This document shows positions 14,201-21,124 of a DNA stretch of 60,098 nt, piece by piece (within the stretch, counting starts at the first letter, position 1; each line of letters starts with the position of its first letter). A program made the position numbers and the translations under genes. The DNA comes from Flavobacterium sp. NKUCC04_CG (GTDB lineage Bacteria; Bacteroidota; Bacteroidia; Flavobacteriales; Flavobacteriaceae), in NCBI RefSeq assembly GCF_019345525.1, contig NZ_JAHKRA010000021.1, positions 1 to 60,098 on the forward strand. Reading direction: 5' to 3'. The notes below the pieces were generated by a model, which was not told the DNA's origin, made no database searches, and saw only the letters and a program-made list of their open reading frames with translations.

Positions 14201-15824
14201 TTTCAATAGAAGGGACAGATATATCCCAACCTAATCCCATCCATCCACTGCCTCCCCCACTGTTGTATCGAATATTTAAATCGGGTTGCATACCGTTTCT
14301 CGCAGCTGGTATGGTTAGTGGATAAGTCAAACTCGCATCCCCCTGATCATTGGCTGAAGGTGCTTCAATTTGAACGATGTTCGTTGCAAAGTTAGGCGGT
14401 TGCATACTGCTGATGGAAGTCGGACTAAACGAAGTGGTTTCCGGACTTTCAGGAGCCTGTATAATTCCCGCTATATAATCGGTAAAATGGTTGGTTTGCA
14501 CAGCAATGCGTTGCAGGGCGATATCCAAACTATCGACAGTTACTTTTTGCCAATTTTTGAGTGCGGTATCAAAGAAAAAAACCTGTACATCACGATCGGT
14601 GTAACCACTCGGTATAGCCGTCTTATCATAGGGTATTTCAATGCGAACCGGCTTTTCAAATTGGGTACCGTCTGGCAACATACGAAATCCCTTATGGTTT
14701 CTAGTTACATTGATTAATGCCACACCACTCGGTGCCACATCGATATCACGCAAAGGTTGTATAATGATTTGGGTCGGTGTTTTCATCGCCAAAGCCGGCA
14801 GGGATACCGATGCTTCGTCTACACTTAAAAAAGCGGTTTCTGTACTACTTGTCATTACAGCATTCGCCGCAGCTATTTTTCCCAAATCACTTTTCTGATC
14901 AGCCGAGATGAGTTCTCTAATCGCAACGGTTTTGCGCTCTTTTAAAATCCCGTTTTCAAAAGCTTCCAAAACGATCTGTTCTTGAAGCATGGTTTTTAAA
15001 GTTACCAAACCTTCAAATTCACCCGCACGAACTAAGAGATCCTGACCCTCAGCCTGAAACGTCCAATTTTTTGATTGATTTGAAACGAAACCCTTGATAT
15101 AAATCTGATTATCCGTCGACAGCGAACTGCCCTCATTTTCAACAACGATATGAGCATTTTTTACGTTTTTCTTGGCTTCAATTCGCACATTCTTTACACG
15201 ATATTGCAAAAGCGCCGTACTCGGAACCGTAAATAAAACCGTATTGATGCCCGAATGCAACCAACCGCTATTTAAAGACTCACGCTGTGTACTCCAAGAA
15301 TTGTTTTTCTTAATCAAAATTCCACCCGATGCTACCCGTGCGTTGATACTTCGGGAAACCGAAGCACTGCTTTCCAAGCCGTATAGGTCGTATACCAATT
15401 CATAATCCAAATTTGAATTCCAATTTTTTCCTAAATCAATTCGAAACAAGTTGTCTGAAGGATCATCGATTCTGTTTTGGGCATCATATCCAATAACACC
15501 CATATCCAAATCCGAAACGTAGCTTGTGATCAAAGTCGGCTCTTTGTATGTAAGCTCTTTTATGGTCGATGCTACGGCAGTATTGGCGTTTGGAGAAGAC
15601 GTTGCGTTCACTACAGCTGGATTTACTTCTTGCTGTTCTAAAGTAGCACTCTTAAAATCCCATGCCAACTGATGAATCAAAGCAACGTGATCGCGATAGG
15701 GAAAATAATGCTGATTACCCATGGCGAAAAGCGGTTGTAAAAATATACTATGAAACATAGCTACTAATAAAACCCAAGTAGCTGTGGTGTTCTTTTTTGA
15801 TTTTTTATTGGAATGCATTGTCAT
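5220..15824 (-). CDS. Giant SpvB/FG-GAP/Rhs polymorphic toxin-like protein
   Basis: 3,534 aa. A Sec signal peptide occupies residues ~1-35 (hydrophobic TWVLLVAMFHSIFLQPLFA). An SpvB-like domain starts near 480 (LTYPLTIPAARNGMQPDLN, GMGLGWDIS-type run). Six FG-GAP/Ca-binding-like motifs (D-x-[ND]-[GA]-DG-[LY]-PD) lie near residues 884, 966, 1620, 1713, 1800 and 1881, with a hydrophobic stretch near 1850. TcdB-type and YD/RHS repeats fill ~1920-2920. An octapeptide repeat (3073-3117) and a Pro/Asp/Glu-rich linker follow, then the Rhs core (~3220-3328: DHLGSSSYITD, YLPFGE, ARYYDP, DPTG) and a 206-aa tip with HEVMEGY at ~3450. The first gene upstream ends 21 bp away. Sec export with a lipoprotein partner suggests an extracellular, not T6SS, toxin; the activity is unproven. 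Confidence 0.9.
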   Translation of the reverse strand: MTMHSNKKSKKNTTATWVLLVAMFHSIFLQPLFAMGNQHYFPYRDHVALIHQLAWDFKSATLEQQEVNPAVVNATSSPNANTAVASTIKELTYKEPTLITSYVSDLDMGVIGYDAQNRIDDPSDNLFRIDLGKNWNSNLDYELVYDLYGLESSASVSRSINARVASGGILIKKNNSWSTQRESLNSGWLHSGINTVLFTVPSTALLQYRVKNVRIEAKKNVKNAHIVVENEGSSLSTDNQIYIKGFVSNQSKNWTFQAEGQDLLVRAGEFEGLVTLKTMLQEQIVLEAFENGILKERKTVAIRELISADQKSDLGKIAAANAVMTSSTETAFLSVDEASVSLPALAMKTPTQIIIQPLRDIDVAPSGVALINVTRNHKGFRMLPDGTQFEKPVRIEIPYDKTAIPSGYTDRDVQVFFFDTALKNWQKVTVDSLDIALQRIAVQTNHFTDYIAGIIQAPESPETTSFSPTSISSMQPPNFATNIVQIEAPSANDQGDASLTYPLTIPAARNGMQPDLNIRYNSGGGSGWMGLGWDISVPSIEIDTRWGVPAFDPNKETESYMLNGEELMLETSPGNYYMPHKNPHISRVSNAVFRPRVEGAFQQITRVGNSPSNYSWIIKSKDGKIYTYGSNSTNRLASDSGQIVRWMLEKVEDFDKNEIKYQYTLKTFTTGILAGGKQLYLTSIDYGHLHAKYSVGFNRKTTTNTPLTERKDKTFSTRFGFKEVTADLLAGIRVVGKTPTFAEVIYDFKYKVGAFDKTLLQSITTTNSSNNNEYYNGSDWADVVPLVHEHQFDYYNDIAGGGLFEGNAVSIYSNHDYNGFYENFGVKLSALGGTEGNNKTFGGGGSAGVVVPAIPTSYLPWSNSASIAGNLSGSWSRSETMVSLLDIDGDGLPDKVVKMGGKMYYRKNLGGGFAQELGLIKGISNLSFSKTDGSDLGFSINPFIGNYAKTKSKSNSSVYTYIEDVNADGLPDVVDNTRVYFNHLDPNTKLPVFTLDSSQTPNIVIKEGDVAPVLNAMPALDIADGLMDIVKVWRAPRDGVINIRGQITKEHVAIDNGIRYSVEKGAGDFSGETAYLRQPQLMVQGSEPTNFNNIAVNRGDLIFFRVSSSQIPEAEVQVSWSPAITYVANDKISANKYPLYSSTYNDAFIVGASQEFTVMKNGTYKLEWDSFAINNLGGTNATLSDDVTFRVTYYKRDQNSGAMLPLRNNNVEIYKVIAKNNANTSINSPNLTLNVAGVSESSPFSFQYIKVEVLADSEVNWKHIDTLFKPRLIIDGITNHLIPYYTNYGYVHSNYEHLTYTSDVHRVYLKHYFVIPNCSDNTCLKRYVYLTIKENDHLLFVEGKPMKFRYTMNGNGTTEERRRYNATTGNYDEVLGDYTSFVVNTALWRKLHVEYFASDSGIGELFEKSQRNLQLVTLSAGTGDTGTGFGASKYWANVYSQDLASGFGPMYRHWGQFAYKGPEPNQNFEKIDLNAVNVKRTLEHNNPQTNTSTEDMLTNTTPNHNQVESNIDFIEEMGGNISSEFSILMPNKERKVWQTHDKLYVSETRISPNKRFLDDDIPVPRAPTSPVLNYGAYGIIKQTHSKTSSVNKSIGYLMFTIGQSTNQSESRVLNDFRDINGDGYPDIIGAKIQMTTPKGGLSSTNILNANILPNSTQTGSGVLAGGGKSSVSTAFTPTGEVCTPNIAVGGSASGGANGSVFTTKNDVDKIVVDVNGDGLPDVILNDGSLLLNIGNQFVPQTGWSFPSTNKSTTATTQAGVGGGDGIERTAGKSLSNLDLSLGLSISSSTSKELDTYIDINGDGLPDRIVDGTTAYLNTGTGFGQAFTLPNSPTQTSSVGGINASVTVCISFPILFGFGPKFCISLMGSVGKTMTQESVRYMDFDGDGYPDLLTSTDDHQLKVQYSRIKRTNLLKSVKRPLGSTVTMNYATKNPISNTPIGGTYKMPFKKWALTSITVDDGFRGDGEDVMKMAFEYHNGYKDRRERKFLGFGLVKSHQLKANGDLYRTQITEYVNNSLSDNHLYQSGISSDLRQYFYKKGLVNKETTLNAQGRAFKEVQYQYSYFQAQPEASASYNTQGSVSFNYTDTSRIVPLLRAITTMKINFVEGNSYSLNSYVSFPKYDGYGNVTQYIDNTKGLTTDISYHNVGGLYLKTVPQRQDIYGGGISRRFETSIADGKHITQIRKYIDNSPFGRFAQYDMEYGSEYGELRKVTLPKADEHNDESSRMYYKYDYYAYLQNGVEVEHSYSYPQVITDAFGLVSKTVYNTFGIPMKTVDANGNEFLYHYDVLNRLILFKGPYSPEWTIKNTFERTLTGQFYTLTQQNLENENGISNGVLQSTSFIDGLGRVVQSKKLLEGDLRTDDCLDPGTRLWVSGKTVYDEFGRVISQYLPVEEKECGGVPVVSLLEYSNLDQPDTEKTSMYYDVQDRMIRQHVYATNATTSMKYGYERDSQERPLFTEEVTLPEGNKTVTYIDENGRTAASKQIGHSNDLWTTMKYDPLGQLLNLTDAENHTTTYEYDTFGQKTQVEHPDSGITQSQYYLTGQLATVTTANGDQIQYKYDMNRLYGIYYPSHEVTYEYGDVGIDDGRKGRITMVYDQTGQQEFQYGKLGEVIESKRLIKDFGGTQRYFKTMFIYDSWGKLLNLTYPDQEKVIYQYNSVGQLKSITSDDGQSYLRDVRYTFFGEPEKIVYGNGVVTTQEYDVAQRMRAMQLTRPDDSVVQRNVYSFNKNNQVERVKSRYAQTGPRAVGGMFNKDYQYDEFNRLMSSKGDWKGQDIGHGYSLNMTYNKTHGIKSKIQKHSVHNYITDEVTETVNSGWQEYEYQDSQHAHAVNSIAKYDYDRNQYLGTKNFSYDKNGNTIQILSDIDTDLSRDRTMIWDEQNRLLEVNDNNQIISKYKYDAVGERVLKLVETNSSGGVNGNPIFDQPESQGETIYPSGYLVMGNSEYTKHYYANNKRIASRIGQNTDQDYFKNDNGWYAQRTASTVARNASGTAPAARLLNNVDDNNYQSSCEAQVNQLLNTFYNTPSRQHCRNKILEIIQAHTRLVQGPSGQVINVVDYCIVLREINRLPCVEIDPNTGWYIDPDTGYLINPDTGYLLDPATGWYMDPNTGLLVDPNTTPQPTIRQETDCYTLIMQYLDYLLVINDPKYMEVLKYYKEYTETLTNCEIYDILDIPPVIVEPPVSPPLPEPPLVDEDPIDDEWEDDAPDEGTPSEIFDEALRKPIWWYHGDHLGSSSYITDNFGKPTHYYEYLPFGELMVEQNQSTYYNNGYKFNAKELDAATGMYYYGARYYDPSTSIFLSVDPLAEMMPNYSPYVYTFNNPINFTDPTGMIGEEVIITGEKKQEAFNQLQSSTKLSLTIDDSGKVSATGKASSKSDKLLKEAIDSKSVQVNVNATSSNYLDNGETPLVIGAYEGSTINDSGKTIASQVVNPIQTAIADKFYEAESGTYMKHEVMEGYLGGKNFPGKSINQGLLYDKNSTELKAYLDSHNKAMGLDRGFVQPTVEEFTSKGLYLMKPHPNPNFKIPQAQLINDKSR
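6474..6608 (-). repeat. Octapeptide tandem repeat (DPxTG type) in the giant Rhs protein
   Basis: Five 24-bp units encode DPNTGWYI, DPDTGYLI, NPDTGYLL, DPATGWYM and DPNTGLLV, then a partial DPNTT. The units are followed by a Pro/Asp/Glu-rich linker just before the Rhs core. The repeat could be a spacer or a cell-wall/Ca-binding stalk; its function is unknown. Confidence 0.9.
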
Positions 15825-15845
15825 TGATTGTATGGCTTATAACTT

Positions 15846-17675
15846 TTATTGTACTACTATCTTTTTTAATTCTGTTTTCCCTTGTATAATGGCAACCAAC
15901 ATATAAACTCCCGGTTGGTAAATAATATGAGAAACCGTGGTTTGTTGTACTTTCCCCAACTCGCGTTTGTTGATGTATTTTCCATCCACCGTATAAGTGT
16001 ATAAAACCACGTCCGACAAGCCCGCCAAATCAAACTGAATATCAAAGGATTCACCGACTTTTGTCGGATTCGGGTAAACCGTCCATCTTTCAGAAATCAC
16101 AGCCGTTTTGCTTTCTTTTACCACTTCGGTATCGAACTGTTTTTCACAACCTTGATTGTCGGTAACGCTTAATCGGTATTTTCCGACTGTATGCGCAACT
16201 AACTGTTGGGTTTTAGACACAATCTTCCCATCCTTTTCCCATGCATAACTCAATTTAACACCACTAGTATTGATAACTTTGGGTTTAACAACCACTTTGT
16301 TTTCTTTGGTATTTAACAGCCATTCGGAGTCTAGACTTATTTGAGCTAAAGGATCTTTATCGATTTTTATTTGATTTAGCGCTAATTCACCATGGGCATC
16401 TTGAATTTCAATTTGATAAGCACCACTCTTAACATCGGTTAAAACGCCTATTTCCGCATCAAAAATGCGAACCACTTCCGGCTGATTAGGGCTTTTTAAA
16501 CTAACTTTGTATGGAGCTGAACCGCCCTTAATTGCAATTTCTATGGAATTGAAGTCAAAACATTGGGCTAGTTTTTGAGTTTCAAATTGGAATTTGGCTT
16601 TTCGTCCAAGGGTAAAATAATCGTAGCCACTGTGATCGGTGTCCCAAATGATATTCGAAAAAACCAATCGACTACTATCTTGAACCACACCCAAATATTT
16701 TTCGATATGGACCCCCAAAAATTCAGGCTGAGTTCGATTGATATATAACCAATGTTTTTGGTCGATGTCTTTTAAATCGGGTAAATCCAAGGTAACTGTA
16801 GTAGGCGCAGCTAACTGTTTTGGCTGCACCATCCATGCTCTTTTCAATAATTCCACACCATCCACAGCCTCACTAAAAGTCAAACTTTTTCCGTTATTCC
16901 CAATCAATACATAACTCTCGTCTTTTAGGATACGCTTTTCTTTACTCTTTATTCGCTCCAAAGAATCTGCTTGAATTGAAAATCTTATATTGGGGTGTTC
17001 CGAATGAGTAGTCGTCAATTGATACCAGTCAAAAGCATCACTTCGTCCAACACCAATAAGCTGCTGTCCAAAATTTGCACCCGCAGCCTCTGTCCATAGC
17101 GGTTGTTTGTCTAAGCCTATATATCTGTTGGAGTCAAATAGGCTAATTCCATATTTTAGAGACAAATAGGTGTCGTTTCTTTTCAGAGCATAATCAGATA
17201 GATGCCCATTATATACCATTACCTCATAAATGGCTGTTTTATCGAAATCATACTTGTTATTCAGCAATAAATAGTCGTTTGAAAGCCCCCTCTCCGGATC
17301 GGCAAAGGAGAAGTTTAAAACCAAGCCTGTTAAAAGATTTCCCTTGGTGATTTTCTTTTCAGTTGGCGTTATTATTTGATTCGTAAAAATTTGCCAACGT
17401 TTAGGAATACTCAATAAAGTTAGTAGCGAAATAGAATCTTTCTCCTGACTTTTATAGACCATATAAACCGTATTGTTTTTACCCAACACATTCTTTTTAG
17501 TCACTATTTCAATTTCCTTTAGAAAAGAAATTTTAGAATACCCATTGAGTTTGTCCGTATCATGCAAGCCGTGCATATCACGCAACCACATTGTAGGAGC
17601 CCGTTTTCCCGAGGGCTGTGCATGTAAAAAAATCGTAAAAAAAACACTCAAACACAAAGTAAATATCCGAATCAT
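15846..17675 (-). CDS. T9SS-sorted surface protein upstream of the giant Rhs gene
   Basis: 609 aa from ATG 17675, where MIRIFTLCLSVFFTIFLHAQ forms a clean signal peptide; an in-frame extension to 17786 looks unlikely. The middle has LSLKYGISLFDSNRYIG and later GVGRSDAFDW, a pattern common in flavobacterial surface proteins. A PKD-like stretch (YRLSVTDNQGCEKQFD) is followed by a C-terminal T9SS type A sorting domain: VYPNPTKVGESFDI near the start and YQPGVYMLVAIIQG near the end. It lies 21 bp upstream of the giant Rhs gene in the same direction, so the two probably form an operon. It may help to anchor or export the Rhs protein; that is inference. Confidence 0.75.
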   Translation of the reverse strand: MIRIFTLCLSVFFTIFLHAQPSGKRAPTMWLRDMHGLHDTDKLNGYSKISFLKEIEIVTKKNVLGKNNTVYMVYKSQEKDSISLLTLLSIPKRWQIFTNQIITPTEKKITKGNLLTGLVLNFSFADPERGLSNDYLLLNNKYDFDKTAIYEVMVYNGHLSDYALKRNDTYLSLKYGISLFDSNRYIGLDKQPLWTEAAGANFGQQLIGVGRSDAFDWYQLTTTHSEHPNIRFSIQADSLERIKSKEKRILKDESYVLIGNNGKSLTFSEAVDGVELLKRAWMVQPKQLAAPTTVTLDLPDLKDIDQKHWLYINRTQPEFLGVHIEKYLGVVQDSSRLVFSNIIWDTDHSGYDYFTLGRKAKFQFETQKLAQCFDFNSIEIAIKGGSAPYKVSLKSPNQPEVVRIFDAEIGVLTDVKSGAYQIEIQDAHGELALNQIKIDKDPLAQISLDSEWLLNTKENKVVVKPKVINTSGVKLSYAWEKDGKIVSKTQQLVAHTVGKYRLSVTDNQGCEKQFDTEVVKESKTAVISERWTVYPNPTKVGESFDIQFDLAGLSDVVLYTYTVDGKYINKRELGKVQQTTVSHIIYQPGVYMLVAIIQGKTELKKIVVQ

Positions 17676-17904
17676 AAAAATCATCTTTAGACACTCTAAG
17701 AAATACAGAGTTCTCATATAATTTGCAATAATACAAAAATTACGGAATAAAAAAGAAATCAAATTAACTATTTTAACAAAAAACACAATTTCTAAATACT
17801 TAATATTAATTAAAAGTTTTCATATTTTAATTAAAATTTCACAAACAGTAAAATAAATTAAACTTTATAATTACAATAGGTCCATTTTGGCACATGTAGA
17901 AATC

Positions 17905-17931
17905 AAAAAAACCGCCAATAGCGGTTTTTTT
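17905..17931 (-). terminator. Intrinsic terminator downstream of recO
   Basis: aaaaaaaccgc (17905-17915) pairs with gcggttttttt (17921-17931) around loop caata. It lies 23 bp past the recO stop, with a U run on the minus-strand transcript. Confidence 0.85.
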
Positions 17932-17954
17932 ATCATACTAATAAAATGAGGTTG

Positions 17955-18677
17955 TTATTTAAAGTTGGAAAATATTTCCCGCAACACGCTTAGCGATTTT
18001 GGATTTCGAAAACCCGAAATGTGCAGGTTGTAATAACGCAACAAAAGCTCCAACAGCGCGTTGCGCTCTCTAGCGCTAAATATTTGCTGATTGGACTGAA
18101 AACCGTGTGTCAGTAATCTTTTAAACAATTGTGTTTCCTCAGCTTCAAAACAACTTTTTTCAAAAAATGCTGTAAAATTTCCTGCCAAGGGATTAAAAAA
18201 GGCTTCTTCAGATTCGGAAAAATCGGGATAAAAACCCAAGTATTTGGTGATTCCCAACAGCACTATAAGATGAAAATTAGCTGCTTCCTCTTGATGGTCA
18301 AACCACAACAAGGCCGTTTCTAAATATTCAAAAAGAGGTTCGTTGGGTTCTTCTTCTTTAATGAGATTATGCAGCATTTCGGCTATAAAAATGCCCATGC
18401 TGTTTTTGTAAAAATCACTATAAATAGTTTGGTATGGGTGGGCTAATTTCAGTTCTTTTAAATATTCTAAACCGCCTTTATTTTTGTGTTGCGCCTCTAT
18501 TTCCAATAGGGTTAAAGGCCGGAAATAGGCATTGTTTTGTGCACCCTTTCCCTTGGAAAAGGCATTGCGTATATAATAGGACTTAACCCCACTAAACTGC
18601 GTAAAGCACTTGACAATTAAACTCTTCTCTTGGTATTTGACCGCGCTCAATACCACGGCCTTGGTTTTGATTAACAT
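17955..18677 (-). CDS. recO: DNA repair protein RecO
   Basis: 240 aa. RecO mediates loading of RecA onto SSB-coated ssDNA in the RecFOR pathway and anneals complementary strands. The N-terminal OB-fold region reads MLIKTKAVVLSAVKYQEKS, the family signature, and the C-terminal half contains the helical region with FNPLAGNFTAFF. The zinc-finger Cys of some RecO proteins are not obvious, as is usual in Bacteroidetes. The start codon overlaps the porZ stop by one base (TAATG), so the two are co-transcribed and coupled. Confidence 0.92.
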   Translation of the reverse strand: MLIKTKAVVLSAVKYQEKSLIVKCFTQFSGVKSYYIRNAFSKGKGAQNNAYFRPLTLLEIEAQHKNKGGLEYLKELKLAHPYQTIYSDFYKNSMGIFIAEMLHNLIKEEEPNEPLFEYLETALLWFDHQEEAANFHLIVLLGITKYLGFYPDFSESEEAFFNPLAGNFTAFFEKSCFEAEETQLFKRLLTHGFQSNQQIFSARERNALLELLLRYYNLHISGFRNPKSLSVLREIFSNFK

Positions 18678-20992
18678 TAGCGAATTACCATGATTTTTTT
18701 AACGGTTTTTTCCGATCCATCCTTAGACGAAACCAATATCAAATAAACACCTGAGGAAACTTTTTTTCCACCAAATGCATAGGTATCCCAAAGTACCGTT
18801 CCGCCTTCAGAAGTAGCCTCAAAAACCAAATTGCCCTCGATATCGGTTATTTTTACATTGGATTTATCCATGAGTCCGGAAATTTTCACATCGCCAGCAA
18901 ATTCTGGACGCACCGGATTGGGATAGGCAAAAACATTACTAAATGAAGCTCTAGCTGCGGTAGCACTTCCCTTAAAGGACACCATACCGTTGTCGGTGGC
19001 AAAAAACACCTCCCCCGTAGTTCCATCGATTTCGATATCACTGATGTTATTACTCGGCAAAGGCGAATTGGCTTTGGTAAAACGATATAGGGTTTTTTGT
19101 CCGTTTGGCGAGATTAAATACACACCCGCATCAGCTACGGCAACCCATTTATTATTAGCACCATCCACTTTGATTTTGGTGATATTTTGTCCATAGAACA
19201 GTTCTTGAGCAATGCCATCCTCCTTAATGATAATGGAATTGGCAGTCAATTGCGACTCGTTGATAAATCGATCAACATTTGGAATAATACGCAATCCCTT
19301 ATAGGTTCCTATCCAAAGTTGGTTGTTGTTGTCCAAAGCAATGCTGCGCACATAGGTATCGGGTAAATTACCATTGCTTTCATTGATAACCATTTTCTTG
19401 TTTCCGCGTTTTTCATTGAATCCAATCAAACCACGATTGGAGCTCCCCATCCATTTGGTTCCGTTTTTATCGATGAGCGGCACACCAAAACTCGTTTCCT
19501 CTACTTCAGGTACCGTTCCTTGTAAACTGTAAGAGGTCCAATCGCCATTAACCAACATTTCTTTAATCGATGAATCGACCAAACTGTTTGTCATCCACGC
19601 ATTGCCTTCGTTATCAAAAGCCGTTCCGTTGATACGTACGGAAACATATCCCGCAGGCAGCGCTACTTCCACTTTTTGTAAACCGTTTGAACCGGTATTG
19701 AGGTGGTTGTACAATTTGACTTCACTGGTTTTTAAATCCTGAGGTTTTAAAGTGATATCCAAAAAGCCCGAATGAAATGAACTCACATATAAATGTCCGG
19801 GTTTACGCGGATTAACTGCAGCAAACGACAATGCTTCCGCGCCTTGTAATTGAGTATAAGGAATCATATCCCAACCTTTATTTGGGCTGTAGAAACTGAG
19901 CCCGTAACGAGCCAAATCAGGATTGTGCGGATTATAGTCTTTGCTATAACCCCCGAATATCATCCAAAGACCATTGTCTGTTTTTAAAAGCGAAAACACC
20001 TTATTGTTAATTGGACCATCTGGCGATAGTGAGTTGGGCTGTTGCATTAACGATCGATCGTATTGAAATAGTCCCGCCGTATTGGTTCCTACATAAAAAT
20101 CATTGCCCAAAATCGCAGCCGAACTAAATCCTCCTGTCCATTCATAGTTGGCATCAATCTTTGACGATACAACACCCGCTGCATTAAACCAATAATTCTC
20201 TGCCTCGGTGGTAGCCATTAATTGATTTTCCGTACTGATTTGCACATCTAAAACCGCACGCCTAAAATCGAAAAGAGCCGTTGCTATACCCGAATCAAAA
20301 CGGTATAAAGAATGATCGTCCTTAACACCAGCCAATTGACCAGACCATACAAATATCTTATCCCATTTCCCATTATCAAAAACCTCCCACTGCGAAAAAT
20401 CGACCAAATTTGGATTGCTAATTAACCCTCTTTTTAAACCATAATCAGCCGTGGCTGCATAAATCCAATTGCCCAAAATAGCCAACTGTTTGACCGCTAC
20501 ATTATCGCCACTATCGCCTATAAAGTACGTATCTCCAAAAGCATTGTTGTTCAAGTTTAATACACTGATGCCATAATCTGTTGCTATGAATAATTCCCCA
20601 CCAATTTCAAGAAACATATTGATTCGCTTTGCCGTAGGCGGTATCGCTGTTTTGTTAACTATATCGTTGATTATACTGACTTTACCGCTTGGACGATGCC
20701 ATATTTGGATAGAGCCGTCTTCGTTTCCAACAACCAATTTTTTAAACTTTTCACTGTAAAAAATCGTAGTGATTTTCTGTGTTTTTAATCCCTCAATGGA
20801 GCTGATGGTTTCCACTTGCTTAGACGCCACATCAAATACCAACACCGAACTGCTCGTAGCGGCATAAACCTCCGTAGAAGAAGTCGAAATGGAACTGATT
20901 TCCGCATAGGAAAAATAGCCCTTCCACGATTGGGTTTGCGCTTGCCCAGAAAGACCGATAAACAACAACAACAAGTAGGTAATACACTTCAT
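18677..20992 (-). CDS. porZ: PorZ-like beta-propeller protein of the type IX secretion system
   Basis: About 771 aa from ATG 20992, which gives signal peptide MKCITYLLLLFIGLSGQAQ; a start at 21013 is also open. PorZ is a surface T9SS component which in Porphyromonas gingivalis helps the sortase attach A-LPS to cargo. The body is a series of two-component-regulator-type propeller blades (YAATSSSVLVFD, LFIATDYGISVLN, GTYKGLRIIPN). The C-terminal ~85 residues form a T9SS sorting domain (FAYPNPVRPEFAGDVKISG, ending VKKIMVIR), so it is itself a T9SS cargo. Length matches the P. gingivalis family member. Neighbouring recO overlaps its 3' end. Confidence 0.85.
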   Translation of the reverse strand: MKCITYLLLLFIGLSGQAQTQSWKGYFSYAEISSISTSSTEVYAATSSSVLVFDVASKQVETISSIEGLKTQKITTIFYSEKFKKLVVGNEDGSIQIWHRPSGKVSIINDIVNKTAIPPTAKRINMFLEIGGELFIATDYGISVLNLNNNAFGDTYFIGDSGDNVAVKQLAILGNWIYAATADYGLKRGLISNPNLVDFSQWEVFDNGKWDKIFVWSGQLAGVKDDHSLYRFDSGIATALFDFRRAVLDVQISTENQLMATTEAENYWFNAAGVVSSKIDANYEWTGGFSSAAILGNDFYVGTNTAGLFQYDRSLMQQPNSLSPDGPINNKVFSLLKTDNGLWMIFGGYSKDYNPHNPDLARYGLSFYSPNKGWDMIPYTQLQGAEALSFAAVNPRKPGHLYVSSFHSGFLDITLKPQDLKTSEVKLYNHLNTGSNGLQKVEVALPAGYVSVRINGTAFDNEGNAWMTNSLVDSSIKEMLVNGDWTSYSLQGTVPEVEETSFGVPLIDKNGTKWMGSSNRGLIGFNEKRGNKKMVINESNGNLPDTYVRSIALDNNNQLWIGTYKGLRIIPNVDRFINESQLTANSIIIKEDGIAQELFYGQNITKIKVDGANNKWVAVADAGVYLISPNGQKTLYRFTKANSPLPSNNISDIEIDGTTGEVFFATDNGMVSFKGSATAARASFSNVFAYPNPVRPEFAGDVKISGLMDKSNVKITDIEGNLVFEATSEGGTVLWDTYAFGGKKVSSGVYLILVSSKDGSEKTVKKIMVIR

Positions 20993-21060
20993 GGGAACAG
21001 ATTTAAAACACAAATATATTATAACACCTTCATATTTACGGGTATTTCATCAAAAAATAA

Positions 21061-21089
21061 CAAAGGCCGTCTTTTTGAGACAGCCTTTG
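21061..21089 (-). terminator. Hairpin terminator between metB-like gene and porZ
   Basis: caaaggccgtct and agacagcctttg pair over 12 positions with one mismatch around loop ttttg, followed on the minus strand by ttgttatttttt. It ends the PLP-enzyme transcript before porZ. Confidence 0.7.
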
Positions 21090-21124
21090 GTGTTTACTTA
21101 TGATTTGTATTTCGTAATCCGCTA

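Noticed and set aside
5220..15824. T6SS-delivered Rhs effector
   Set aside because: The protein has a Sec signal peptide and no PAAR or T6SS genes are nearby, so T6SS delivery is not supported here.
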